A DNA stretch of 64,000 bases, taken from contig NZ_JAHWXP010000003.1 in NCBI RefSeq assembly GCF_019857185.1, positions 1-64,000 on the forward strand. Direction: 5' to 3'. The translations under genes were made by a program, and so were the position numbers. Within the stretch, counting starts at the first letter, position 1. Every line of letters starts with the position of its first letter. The stretch comes from Alteriqipengyuania abyssalis (lineage in GTDB: Bacteria > Pseudomonadota > Alphaproteobacteria > Sphingomonadales > Sphingomonadaceae). This document shows, piece by piece, positions 16,245 to 24,766 of this stretch. The notes under the pieces are model-generated. The model had not been told where the DNA came from. It worked only from the letters and a program-made list of their open reading frames with translations, and made no database searches.

Positions 16245-17456
16245 ATGAGACGCGCCCTTTTCCCCTGCCTGCTGTTCTTCGCCGCCACGGCTGCCCATGC
16301 GCAGTCCGCCAGCGATTTTCAGCTACCCCCCGATCCCGACGCGACCCCCACCGCGCGCCCGCAGGCGCAGGGGCCGATCGATCTGGAGGGAGAGAACCGC
16401 AGCGCGCCGCGCGTGATCCTGCCGCCGACGGCCACGCCGACGCCAGCCGTCACGCCGCGCCCCAGCGCATCTCCGCGCGCGTCCGAAACTACGCGCCCCC
16501 AGCCGAGCGCCACCCGTTCGGCCCGCCCGAACCTGCCGACCAGCGATGCGCCCGTTTCCACCCGCGAAGTTCTGGCCGAACCCGCGCCGAGAGCCAGCGC
16601 GCCTTCCCGCGCGAGCACTGACAGCCAGGATTCCGGGGCTGGCTCTGCACCGGGCGATACTGGCGTAGTCGACACCGGTGCGCAGGAAACCGCTCCCGAA
16701 CCCGACGCCGCTCTGCCTGCCAATGTTCTGCCCGAGACCGTGCCCGATGACACGGCGCAGCCTGTCGACGCGTTTGACGCATCGTCAGACAACGAAGGAA
16801 CGCCGGGCTGGCTGTGGGGTGCGCTGATGGCGGGGCTCGCGCTGCTGCTCGGCGCGGTTATCCTGTTCGCGGCCCGTCGGCGCAGTCGTGCCCGGGCCGA
16901 GGTGCAAGCCGCTCCGGCCGACCTTTCCGGCCCGCCGCTGCGCGAAATCCACAAGCATAGCGCGCTCTCGCGCCTCGAAGCGGCTTCGCTGGGCATTGAA
17001 GCGCATGCCACCACGCTCAGCCGCAGCGTGGTCAACGCGACGGTCGCGTACCGCCTGACGATCGTCAATCGCGGGCGCGCGCCGATCTCGCAGGTCCGCA
17101 TCGCGGGCGATCTGACCACCGCCCACGGGCGCGTGCCGACCTCGCAGCAGGTCGCCGATCCCGACCATTCCTACCCCGAACTGCACACGATCGACCATCT
17201 CGATCCGGGCGAGCGGGCGGTCATTCGCGGGGAATTGCGGCTTCCCTTGAGCGAGGTGCGCGCGCTGCAACAGGGCCAGGTGCCCGTGTTCGTCCCGCTG
17301 ATGCGGCTGACCGTGCGCACTGCGGAGCAGAAGCCGTCCGCGCACACCTTCGTCATCGGCAACAAACCGGCAGGCAGCGCCGCGCGCCCTGCGCCGTTCC
17401 GGCTCGACGAAGGCCCGCGCACCTATTCGCAGCTGACCACCCGCGCGCTCGCCTGA
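16245..17456 (+). CDS. Pro/Ala/Thr-rich membrane-anchored protein, unknown function
   Basis: 403 residues from the ATG at 16245, where a signal peptide starts (MRRALFPCLLFFAATAAHA, cleavage near 19). Residues 20-185 are low-complexity Pro/Ala/Thr/Ser-rich and probably unstructured. One membrane helix (WLWGALMAGLALLLGAVILFAA, near 187-208) is followed by basic residues, then a folded region of about 170 residues with NATVAYRLTIVNRGRAPISQVRI, which looks like an Ig-like beta sandwich. The topology is puzzling: a cleaved signal, then one helix and RRRSR, puts the folded domain in the cytoplasm. Similar unnamed proteins occur in sphingomonads. It lies about 40 bases before sseA. Confidence 0.7.
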   Translation: MRRALFPCLLFFAATAAHAQSASDFQLPPDPDATPTARPQAQGPIDLEGENRSAPRVILPPTATPTPAVTPRPSASPRASETTRPQPSATRSARPNLPTSDAPVSTREVLAEPAPRASAPSRASTDSQDSGAGSAPGDTGVVDTGAQETAPEPDAALPANVLPETVPDDTAQPVDAFDASSDNEGTPGWLWGALMAGLALLLGAVILFAARRRSRARAEVQAAPADLSGPPLREIHKHSALSRLEAASLGIEAHATTLSRSVVNATVAYRLTIVNRGRAPISQVRIAGDLTTAHGRVPTSQQVADPDHSYPELHTIDHLDPGERAVIRGELRLPLSEVRALQQGQVPVFVPLMRLTVRTAEQKPSAHTFVIGNKPAGSAARPAPFRLDEGPRTYSQLTTRALA

Positions 17457-17498
17457 GCGCTCGACAAGCCGGGGGCCGACCGGCTATCCGCGCTGGCA

Positions 17499-18347
17499 AT
17501 GGACAAGCTCGTTTCGACCGAGCGGCTGGCCGAAGAGCTGGCCGCGCCCGACCTCGCGGTGCTCGATGCCTCGCTGCACCTGCCGATGGCCGAGCGCGAT
17601 GCGCGCGCCGAATTCGAAACCGCGCATATCCCCGGCGCCCGCTTCCTCGACCTCGCCGGGCTGCACGATCCCGCCTCCGCCCTGCCCGGCAAGGTGCCCG
17701 ACGGTGAACGGGTCGCGCGCTGGCTGGGCGAGCGCGGAATCGGCCCGCAGACGCGGATCGTGCTGTACGACGATTCCGATCTGCGCAGCGCGTGCCGGGC
17801 ATGGGTGCTGCTCGACCTCGCAGGCTTGCGCAATATTGCGGTCCTCGACGGCGGGCTGGCCAAGTGGAAGGCCGAGAGCCGGCCGCTGGAAGGCGGGATG
17901 CCCGAGACCGCCGCGATGGATCGCCCGGCGACCACGGTGCGGATCACCGATATTCGCGACAAGGCGGCGATGCTCGCCAATCTCGACGATCACCGCGAGC
18001 AGGTGGTCGACGCGCGCGACGCGGGCCGCTTCACCGGCAGCGTCGAAGACGCCGTGCACGGCCTGCCGGGCGGGCATATCCCCGGCGCGCGGCACCTGTT
18101 CTTCCGCGATGTGCTGGCGGACGACGGCACGTTTCGCGATCCCGAGACGCTGCGCGCGCTGTTTGACAAGGCAGGGCTCGATCTCGACCGCCCGATCGTG
18201 ACCACCTGCGGCAGCGGCGTAACCGCGTCGGTCCTGCTGTTCGCGCTGCGCCTCCTAGGCGCTCCGCAGACCGCGCTTTACGACGGCAGCTGGAGCGAAT
18301 GGGGCGCAGACCCCGACACACCCAAGGAAACCGGAGAAGCCCGCTGA
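17499..18347 (+). CDS. sseA: 3-mercaptopyruvate sulfurtransferase
   Basis: 282 residues in two rhodanese domains (about 1-140 and 150-278). The second carries the active loop TTCGSGVTAS with Cys237; CGSGVTA is the mercaptopyruvate-specific form rather than the thiosulfate form. The enzyme moves sulfur from 3-mercaptopyruvate to an acceptor. DARDAGRFTGSVEDAVHGLPGGHIPGA is the family linker before the loop. Its stop overlaps the start region of metC, so the two are probably co-translated. Confidence 0.94.
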   Translation: MDKLVSTERLAEELAAPDLAVLDASLHLPMAERDARAEFETAHIPGARFLDLAGLHDPASALPGKVPDGERVARWLGERGIGPQTRIVLYDDSDLRSACRAWVLLDLAGLRNIAVLDGGLAKWKAESRPLEGGMPETAAMDRPATTVRITDIRDKAAMLANLDDHREQVVDARDAGRFTGSVEDAVHGLPGGHIPGARHLFFRDVLADDGTFRDPETLRALFDKAGLDLDRPIVTTCGSGVTASVLLFALRLLGAPQTALYDGSWSEWGADPDTPKETGEAR

Positions 18348-19552
18348 GCAAGATCGACAAACCGACCGGAGCCAGCACCGCCGCCGTCCTCGCCGGGCGG
18401 CGCGAGGAGTGGACCGGACCGGTGGTCAATCCGCCGATCTGGCGCGGCAGCACGCATCTTTATGAGAGCGAAGCCGACCGGATCGCCGCGCTGGCGCACA
18501 ACGAGGACGGTCACTTCCACTATGGGCGCCGGGGCGCGCCGACCCAGTGGTCGCTGGCCGAGGCGCTGACGAAGCTGGAGCCGGGGGCCGAGGGCACCAT
18601 GCTCTATCCCAGCGGCACCGCCGCGCTGGCAGGCGCAATGATGAGCGTGCTGGAACCGGGCGACGTGCTGCTGGTGCAGGACAATGTCTACGAACCCACG
18701 CGCTCGATCGCATCCGGCCTGTTCAAGCGGTGGGGCGTGGAAGCCCGCTTCTTCGATCCCGCCGATCACGACGCCTACGCAATCGCCTTCGACGACCGGA
18801 CCACCGCGGTGATGCTGGAGACCCCGGGCAGCCTGACGATGGAAGTGCCCGACGTCCCGCGCCTGGCGGCAATCGCGAAGGATAGGGGCGCAGCCGTCCT
18901 GATCGACAATACCTGGGCCACCGGGCTGGGCTTTCCCGCGCTGGAGCATGGCTGCGACATCACGATCACCGCGCTGACCAAACATGCGGGCGGCCATTCG
19001 GACGTGATGATGGGCGCTGCCAGCGCGGGGGCCAAGTATTACGCCAAGCTACGCCATACCGCACAGAGCCTCGGCCAGGTGGTCTCGCCCGACGATGCCG
19101 CGCTGGTCGCCCGGGGCCTGCGCACCATGCCGCTGCGCCTCAGGCAGAGCACCGCCAGCGCGCTGAAAATCGCGCACTGGCTCAAAGACCGCGCCGAGGT
19201 TGCGCATGTGCTGTGCCCGATGGTGGAAGGGTCGCCCGGCCACGAACTGTGGGCCCGCGATTTCAGCGGCGGGTGCGGTCTGTTCAGCTTCGTGCTGGCG
19301 GGTCACACCAGCGAACAGCGCGCGGCTTTCGTAGACACGCTGGAGCTGTTCGGCATCGGCTATAGCTGGGGCGGGTTCGAAAGCCTTGCCCTGCCCTTCG
19401 ATGCCGCGCGCATCCGCAGCGCGAGTGCCTGGCCCAAGCCCGGCTGGCACGAGGAAGATCACCTCGGCATTCGCCTCGCCATCGGGCTGGAAGATGCGGA
19501 TGACCTGATCGCGGACCTTGACCGCGCCTTCGCCACGATCAAGCATAGCTGA
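18299..19552 (+). CDS. metC: Cystathionine beta-lyase
   Basis: 417 residues from the ATG at 18299. A PLP enzyme of the Cys/Met metabolism family that splits cystathionine to homocysteine, pyruvate and ammonia. YGRRGAPTQWSLAEAL, EGTMLYPSGTAALAGA, LIDNTWATGLGFPALEHGCDI and the PLP-lysine stretch TALTKHAGGHSDVMMG are diagnostic. The start is uncertain: the first 15 residues look like read-through of the sseA 3' end, and a CTG at 18344 lies seven bases after GGAG and overlaps the sseA TGA as CTGA. A CTG start would give 402 residues. The gene ends in TGATG with the MscS channel. Confidence 0.93.
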   Translation: MGRRPRHTQGNRRSPLSKIDKPTGASTAAVLAGRREEWTGPVVNPPIWRGSTHLYESEADRIAALAHNEDGHFHYGRRGAPTQWSLAEALTKLEPGAEGTMLYPSGTAALAGAMMSVLEPGDVLLVQDNVYEPTRSIASGLFKRWGVEARFFDPADHDAYAIAFDDRTTAVMLETPGSLTMEVPDVPRLAAIAKDRGAAVLIDNTWATGLGFPALEHGCDITITALTKHAGGHSDVMMGAASAGAKYYAKLRHTAQSLGQVVSPDDAALVARGLRTMPLRLRQSTASALKIAHWLKDRAEVAHVLCPMVEGSPGHELWARDFSGGCGLFSFVLAGHTSEQRAAFVDTLELFGIGYSWGGFESLALPFDAARIRSASAWPKPGWHEEDHLGIRLAIGLEDADDLIADLDRAFATIKHS

Positions 19553-20715
19553 TGTCCGGCGTCGGCCCCACTTCCGCAACCCAGGCGGTTCTCAACCCCG
19601 AGGCGAGCGCGAGCCCCACACCCAAGGGTAGCCCCGATACGCTGGAGGCTGGCGAGCAGGTGATCCTGCAACCGGTGCCCGGCGACGCGGCAAGCGGCGC
19701 TGCCGCTACCCCCACGCCGACCGCCAGCCCGACCGAATCCGTCAAGGCTGCGGACGAGATCGCTCAGGCGGTCGGGGAGCAGAACCGCACCGTCGGCCAG
19801 GTGATCCAGTCGCTCGACGGGATGGCGATCGATGTCGGATCGATGCACATTTCGGTGTGGGACGGGATCGTGTTCCTCGCCGTGGTTGTCGGCGTGTTCG
19901 CCTTCGCCTTCTTCGGCAGCAAGTTCGCCCATCTCGGGCTGGCGCGCGTCACCCGGCTCGACCAGACCCGCCGCCTGCTGGCTGAAAAGATCATCACCAT
20001 TGTAGTGTGGGGGATGGCGATCCTGATCGGGATCGATCTGCTCGGGATAGACCTGACGGCGCTCACCGTGTTCTCCGGCGCGTTCGGCCTTGCCATCGGT
20101 TTCGGCCTGCAGAAGACCTTCGGCAACCTGATCGCCGGGATCATCCTGCTGATGGACAAGTCGATCAAACCGGGCGACGTGATCGCGATCGCGGATCAGG
20201 CGGGCGTCTCCACCTTCGGCCAGATCCGCAAAATCGGCATCCGCGCGGTTTCGATCACCACCCGCGACCAGAAGGAATACCTGATCCCGAACGAGAACCT
20301 GATGATCAATCAGGTCGAAAACTGGTCCTATTCCAGCCGCAACGTGCGGATGCAGGTGCCGGTCGGGATCAGCTACCACGCGGATATCGACAAGGCGGAA
20401 GAGCTGATGCTGGAGGCCGCGCTGTCGTGCGACCGGGTGCTCAAGTCACCCCCGCCGACCGTCTGGCTGGACGGGTATGGCGACAGCAGCGTGAACTTCA
20501 TTATCCATGTTTGGATCACCGACCCCGAGGCGGGGACGGGCAACGTGAAGAGCGCGGTGCTCAAGAAGCTGTGGCACCTGTTCCAGGAACACGAGGTCGA
20601 GATCCCCTTCCCCCAGCGCGATATCAATCTGCGCAATGCGGAGGGGCTGGACCAGCTGATCGCGGCGCTCCAGCAGACTCGCGCGAAATCGGACAAGCCC
20701 CAGGCCAAGGAATAG
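19552..20715 (+). CDS. MscS-family mechanosensitive channel
   Basis: 387 residues; the ATG overlaps the metC stop as TGATG. An 80-residue Ser/Thr/Pro-rich tail precedes three membrane helices (near DGIVFLAVVVGVFAFAFFG, KIITIVVWGMAILIGIDLLG and the pore-lining LTVFSGAFGLAIGFGLQKTFGNLIAGIILLMD). The pore helix and the following beta domain (KPGDVIAIAD...GQIRKIGIRAVSITTRDQKEYLIPNENLM) are classic MscS. It opens under membrane tension to release solutes. Its place between sulfur genes seems positional rather than functional. Confidence 0.94.
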   Translation: MSGVGPTSATQAVLNPEASASPTPKGSPDTLEAGEQVILQPVPGDAASGAAATPTPTASPTESVKAADEIAQAVGEQNRTVGQVIQSLDGMAIDVGSMHISVWDGIVFLAVVVGVFAFAFFGSKFAHLGLARVTRLDQTRRLLAEKIITIVVWGMAILIGIDLLGIDLTALTVFSGAFGLAIGFGLQKTFGNLIAGIILLMDKSIKPGDVIAIADQAGVSTFGQIRKIGIRAVSITTRDQKEYLIPNENLMINQVENWSYSSRNVRMQVPVGISYHADIDKAEELMLEAALSCDRVLKSPPPTVWLDGYGDSSVNFIIHVWITDPEAGTGNVKSAVLKKLWHLFQEHEVEIPFPQRDINLRNAEGLDQLIAALQQTRAKSDKPQAKE

Positions 20716-20779
20716 GCGCTAAAGAATAGCTAGCCGCACGCGAACCCATTCTGGTTGGCGCGCATCCGCCGCTCCCGCC

Positions 20780-21550
20780 ATGTACCCTCGCATGGCAGAT
20801 ACCGGCACAATTTACCTCGTGGGCGCAGGCCCCGGCGACCCCGACCTCCTCACCCTGCGCGCAGCACGCCTGATCGAGGGGGCGGACCTGATCGTGCACG
20901 ACGGGCTGGTCGACCCCGCGATTCTGGCGATGGCGCGCGAAGGCGCAACGCTGATTTCGGTCGCCAAGCGGCGCTCCAAACACACCCTCCCGCAGGAAGA
21001 CATCAACGCCCTGCTGGTGCGCGAGGCGAAGGCCGGGCGCTCTCCGGTGCGGCTCAAGGGCGGCGATCCGCTGATCTTCGGACGCGGCGGTGAGGAAGCC
21101 GAGGCGGCGCGTGCCGTTGGCGTGCACGTAGAGATCGTGCCCGGCATCAGCGCCGCGAACGGCGCGGCGGCCGCCGCCCAGATTGCGCTGACGCACCGCG
21201 ACGCCTCCAGCATCGTCAGCTTCGTGGCCGGCCAGTGCAAGGGATTGAGCGACCAGAACTGGTCGGGCCTTGCCGGCAAGGGCCGCACGCTGGTGATCTA
21301 CATGGGCGTGAAGACCGCCGGCGACATCGCGAACAAACTGATGGCGGACGGCCTCTCCCCCGACATGCCGGTCGCGGTGATAGAGAATGGCGCGCGCCCC
21401 AACATGCGCGTGCTGCGCGGGCTCCTCGCGGGCCTGCCCGACCTCGTCGAGAACGAAGGCGTCACTTCCCCGGCGCTGATCGTGATCGGCGAGGTCACCG
21501 CGCGCACCGACGCGCAGATCGCCGCCCGGGCAATGGAGGCAGCGCAGTGA
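20780..21550 (+). CDS. cobA: Uroporphyrinogen-III C-methyltransferase (siroheme branch)
   Basis: 256 residues from 20780, or 252 from the second ATG at 20792, where family similarity begins (MADTGTIYLVGAGPGDPDLLTLRAARL). The SAM-dependent SUMT makes precorrin-2. VGAGPGDPDLLT, PVRLKGGDPLIFGRGGEE, VPGISAANGAAAAAQIALTHRD and ALIVIGEV are the family blocks. No CysG dehydrogenase/chelatase domain is fused. Position before the sulfite reductase argues that it supplies siroheme. Confidence 0.93.
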   Translation: MYPRMADTGTIYLVGAGPGDPDLLTLRAARLIEGADLIVHDGLVDPAILAMAREGATLISVAKRRSKHTLPQEDINALLVREAKAGRSPVRLKGGDPLIFGRGGEEAEAARAVGVHVEIVPGISAANGAAAAAQIALTHRDASSIVSFVAGQCKGLSDQNWSGLAGKGRTLVIYMGVKTAGDIANKLMADGLSPDMPVAVIENGARPNMRVLRGLLAGLPDLVENEGVTSPALIVIGEVTARTDAQIAARAMEAAQ

Positions 21551-21846
21551 ACCTCATCACCGGCAACGACCTGAAGACCGGCGCCGTCACCTGGTGGACC
21601 GGCGATGGCTGGTCCACATTGATCGAGGACGCGGTCGACGCGGGCGATGACGCAGAGGCCATCGCCACGCGGGAGGAAGCCGCGCGCCGCGTCAACGTGC
21701 CCTACGTGGTCGAGGCCGCACCCGGCCCCGACGGCACGCCGCGCCCTTCGCATATCAAAGAGCGCGTCCGCGCACTCGGCCCGACGGTGCGCCCCGACCT
21801 CACTCTCAAACCCGATGATCCGCAAGCGATCGAGCAGGTAATCTGA
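21547..21846 (+). CDS. DUF2849 protein of the sulfite-reduction operon
   Basis: 99 residues from a GTG at 21547, which overlaps the upstream TGA (GTGA); its own TGA overlaps the next ATG (TGATG). Small, soluble, no cysteines, no signal. DUF2849 proteins are typically found between the SUMT and the nitrite/sulfite reductase in Alphaproteobacteria; their role is unknown. Conservation of place suggests a part in siroheme handling or enzyme assembly, which is inference. The longer open frame upstream lies inside the SUMT gene and is not coding. Confidence 0.85.
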   Translation: MNLITGNDLKTGAVTWWTGDGWSTLIEDAVDAGDDAEAIATREEAARRVNVPYVVEAAPGPDGTPRPSHIKERVRALGPTVRPDLTLKPDDPQAIEQVI

Positions 21847-23522
21847 TGTACGCCTACGACCGATACGACCAGGCCATGGTCGATGCCCGCGTGGCCGAGT
21901 TTCGCGACCAGTGCGAACGCCGGCTGGCAGGCAAGCTGACCGAAGACCAGTTCAAGCCGCTGCGGCTGATGAACGGCCTCTACCTGCAATTGCACGCCTA
22001 CATGCTGCGCGTCGCCATTCCCTACGGCACGCTCAACGGTGGGCAGATGCGGATGCTGGCGACGATCGCGGAGAAGTACGATCGCGGCTACGGCCATTTC
22101 ACCACCCGCCAGAACATCCAGTACAACTGGATCAAGCTGGAAGACGCGGCCGACATCCTCGCCGACCTGGCGAGCGTGGAGATGCACGCGATCCAGACCA
22201 GCGGGAACTGCATCCGCAACATCAGCTCCGACCATTTCGCGGGCGCTGCGGCGGACGAGGTGGCGGACCCGCGCCCCTATGCGGAGCTGCTGCGCCAGTG
22301 GTCCAGCTTCCACCCCGAGTTCAGCTACCTGCCGCGCAAGTTCAAGATCTGCGTGATCGCGAGCGAGCAGGATCGCGCGGCGATGCGGCTGCACGATATC
22401 GGCATCCGGATCGTGGGGCGTGACGGGGAGCTTGGTGCGCAGTTCTATGTCGGCGGCGGGATGGGCCGCACCCCGATGATCGCGCCGCTGATCCGTGATT
22501 TCGTACCGCTCGACCAGCTGGTGACCTATTCGGAGGCCGCCTTGCGCGTCTACAACCGCTACGGACGGCGCGACAACAAGTACAAGGCGCGGATCAAGAT
22601 CCTCGTCCACGAACTCGGCGCGGAAGAATATACCCGCCAGGTCGAGGAGGAATTCGCCCACCTGCTGGAGCAGGGCGTCGAGCCGCCGCTCGCCGAGCTG
22701 GAGCGGATCAAGGGCTTCTTCGAGCTGCCCTCCCCCCTTCGTCATTCCCGCGAAGGCGGGAATCCCGCTGAGGGCGCGGTGCGAGAAGAAAGCGGGCCCC
22801 CGGATCAGGTCCGGGGTGACGGGTTTGAAAGCTGGGCGCGCCACAACACCCACGCCCACCGGAACCCGGACTACGTCTCGGCCATCGTCAGCCTCAAGCC
22901 CGTCGGCGGCATTCCCGGCGACGCCACCGCCGACCAGATGCGCGTTCTGGCCGACCTCGCGGAGCAGTACTCCTTCGACGAACTGCGCGTGATGCACACG
23001 CAGAACGTCGTGCTGCCGCATGTCGCCAAGGACGACCTGCCGGCACTGTGGCAGGCCCTGAGCGACGCCGGCATGGGTACGCCCAACGCGGATCTCATGG
23101 GCGATATCATCGCCTGCCCTGGTCTCGACTATTGCTCCCTCGCCAACGCCCGCTCGATCCCGATCGCGCAGCGCATTTCGGAGCGGTTCGCTGCCAATGG
23201 CAAGGAAGCCGCGCTGGGTGAGCTGAAGCTGAAAATCTCCGGCTGCATCAACGCCTGCGGCCACCACCACGCAGGCCACATCGGCATCCTCGGCGTCGAT
23301 CGCAAAGGCACCGAGAACTACCAGCTGCTGCTCGGCGGATCGGAGGCGGAGGATACCAGCCTCGCCAAGATCACCGGCCCCGGCTTCGACGAGCGTGGCA
23401 TCGTCGACGCGGTCGAGACCGCGGCCGATGTCTACCTGCGCGAACGCGAGGATGGAGAGCGTTTCCTCGACACCTACCGCCGGATCGGCATGGCCCCGTT
23501 CAAGGAGGCGCTCTATGCCTGA
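21846..23522 (+). CDS. cysI: Nitrite/sulfite reductase hemoprotein, with in-frame repeat
   Basis: 558 residues. A siroheme plus 4Fe-4S enzyme reducing sulfite (or nitrite) to sulfide (or ammonia). The cluster and siroheme cysteines are Cys424 and Cys430 (CPGLDYC, C-x5-C) and Cys467 and Cys471 (CINAC, C-x3-C). Two ferredoxin-like halves are visible, with GHFTTRQNIQYNWIKLED in the first. Near residues 298-326 the protein reads ...PLRHSREGGNP... then GPPDQVRGDGFE; this is the translation of a palindromic repeat (22741-22820) inserted in frame between the halves. The gene overlaps DUF934 by 8 bases. Sulfur genes around it favour sulfite as substrate. Confidence 0.93.
   Translation: MYAYDRYDQAMVDARVAEFRDQCERRLAGKLTEDQFKPLRLMNGLYLQLHAYMLRVAIPYGTLNGGQMRMLATIAEKYDRGYGHFTTRQNIQYNWIKLEDAADILADLASVEMHAIQTSGNCIRNISSDHFAGAAADEVADPRPYAELLRQWSSFHPEFSYLPRKFKICVIASEQDRAAMRLHDIGIRIVGRDGELGAQFYVGGGMGRTPMIAPLIRDFVPLDQLVTYSEAALRVYNRYGRRDNKYKARIKILVHELGAEEYTRQVEEEFAHLLEQGVEPPLAELERIKGFFELPSPLRHSREGGNPAEGAVREESGPPDQVRGDGFESWARHNTHAHRNPDYVSAIVSLKPVGGIPGDATADQMRVLADLAEQYSFDELRVMHTQNVVLPHVAKDDLPALWQALSDAGMGTPNADLMGDIIACPGLDYCSLANARSIPIAQRISERFAANGKEAALGELKLKISGCINACGHHHAGHIGILGVDRKGTENYQLLLGGSEAEDTSLAKITGPGFDERGIVDAVETAADVYLREREDGERFLDTYRRIGMAPFKEALYA
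22741..22820 (+). repeat. Palindromic repeat element inside the cysI reading frame
   Basis: The 80-base element starts GTCATTCCCGC and ends CCGGGGTGAC. It contains two stems: ATTCCCGC/GCGGGAAT (22744-22751 and 22756-22763) and CCCCGGA/TCCGGGG (22798-22804 and 22810-22816). The outer GTCA/TGAC ends are inverted. All three forward frames matter, and the cysI frame crosses it without a stop, yielding HSREGGNP and PDQVRGDG, the usual translations of such repeats. This resembles Rickettsia palindromic elements in concept; relatedness is not claimed. Confidence 0.85.
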
Positions 23523-23961
23523 GGCAACCACCATCCGCCTGCGCGACGATACGCCCTGCATGGAGCCTGCAGTGACGCTGGAGGCCTTTGCCGAGCAGAC
23601 CAATGCGGTCGCGGTGCGGATCGAACCGGGCGGTGACGCCCGCGAACTGCTCGCCCATCTCGACCGGCTGGCCCGGGTCGACATCGCCTTCCCCGCCTTC
23701 ACCGACGGGCGCGGCTATTCCGCCGCGCGGATCCTGCGCGAAGCGGGCTTTGCGGGCGAGCTGCGCGCGGTGGGTGACGTGCTGGTCGACCAGCTGGCCT
23801 ATATGCGCCGCTGCGGGTTCGATGCCTTCGCGCCCGACGCACCGATCGACATGGCCGATGCCGAAGCCGCCTTCGCGCGCTTCCCCGAGGTGTATCAGAG
23901 CGCGGCAGACCCGCGCACGCCGATCTGGGCGCTGCGGCATGGTGACGGGGACGACCGGTGA
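23515..23961 (+). CDS. DUF934 protein of the sulfite-reduction operon
   Basis: 148 residues from the ATG at 23515, which lies 8 bases inside the cysI 3' end. No signal, no cofactor motif. AFPAFTDGRGYSAARILRE, ELRAVGDVLVDQLAYMRRCGFDAF is the conserved DUF934 core, a family that travels with cysI and cysH in Proteobacteria and is sometimes called an oxidoreductase without direct proof. It ends with GTGA overlap into cysH. Confidence 0.9.
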   Translation: MPEATTIRLRDDTPCMEPAVTLEAFAEQTNAVAVRIEPGGDARELLAHLDRLARVDIAFPAFTDGRGYSAARILREAGFAGELRAVGDVLVDQLAYMRRCGFDAFAPDAPIDMADAEAAFARFPEVYQSAADPRTPIWALRHGDGDDR

Positions 23962-24728
23962 ACGCGCCGCAACGCCTCGCGCGCGATGTCGACCGGATCG
24001 ATTCTTCTGCACGCTTCACGCAGGAGCAGGCGGATCTGCTCAACACGCGCTTCGCCGATGCGGACACGTCGTCGCTCCTCGATGCCGTGCTCACCGGCGG
24101 CCTGGCGGGGCGGGTCGCGATCGTCTCCAGCTTCGGCGCGGAAAGCGCGGTGCTGCTGCATCAGGTGGCGCAGGTGGACCGGGCAACCCCGGTGCTGTTT
24201 CTCGACACGCTGAAGCACTTCCCGGAGACGCTCGCTTATCGCGACACGTTGATCGCCGAACTCGGTCTGACCGATTTGCGCATCCTGACGCCGGACGAGG
24301 CGGAGCTGGCCGCGCGGGACGAAACCGGCCTCAGATGGTCCTACGACCCCGACGGCTGCTGCGATCTGCGCAAGGTCCGCCCGCTGGCCCGCGCACTGGC
24401 CGGGTTCGACGCAACGCTGACCGGCCGCAAGGCGTTTCAGGCGGCCACCCGCGCGGACCTGCCCCGGTTCGAGATCGACCATTCCGACGCCGCCGGGCGG
24501 CTCAAGATCAATCCGCTCATCGATTGGGACGCCGCGCGGATCGCGGCCTATTTCGGAGAACACGACCTGCCCCGCCACCCGCTGGTAGCGCGTGGCTTCC
24601 CCTCGATCGGCTGCGAGCCGTGCACCCACAAGGTCGCGCCGGGCGAAGACCCGCGCTCGGGCCGGTGGAAAGGCTGGGACAAGGTCGAATGCGGCATCCA
24701 CAAGCCGGGCGAGGAACCGTTCCTGTAG
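23958..24728 (+). CDS. cysH: Adenylylsulfate (APS/PAPS) reductase
   Basis: 256 residues from a GTG at 23958 overlapping the DUF934 stop. It reduces activated sulfate to sulfite. VAIVSSFGAESAVLLH is the PP-loop, and ECGIH near the end carries the nucleophile Cys245. Cysteine pairs Cys134-Cys135 and Cys219/Cys222 (CEPC) would bind a 4Fe-4S cluster, which marks the APS-reducing type over the cluster-free E. coli PAPS enzyme. With the preceding genes it forms the sulfate-to-sulfide branch; the sulfate-activating enzymes are not in the window. Confidence 0.95.
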   Translation: MNAPQRLARDVDRIDSSARFTQEQADLLNTRFADADTSSLLDAVLTGGLAGRVAIVSSFGAESAVLLHQVAQVDRATPVLFLDTLKHFPETLAYRDTLIAELGLTDLRILTPDEAELAARDETGLRWSYDPDGCCDLRKVRPLARALAGFDATLTGRKAFQAATRADLPRFEIDHSDAAGRLKINPLIDWDAARIAAYFGEHDLPRHPLVARGFPSIGCEPCTHKVAPGEDPRSGRWKGWDKVECGIHKPGEEPFL

Positions 24729-24766
24729 ATGCTTGCTCGCCGCCGGACGTGTGCTAGCCTCGCGCG

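Noticed and set aside
20716-20779. A riboswitch before the siroheme/sulfite operon
   Set aside because: Too short for a cobalamin element and no recognisable SAM element core.
22681-22860. cysI as a frameshifted or broken gene at the repeat
   Set aside because: The frame continues through the repeat and all four cysteines follow in frame.
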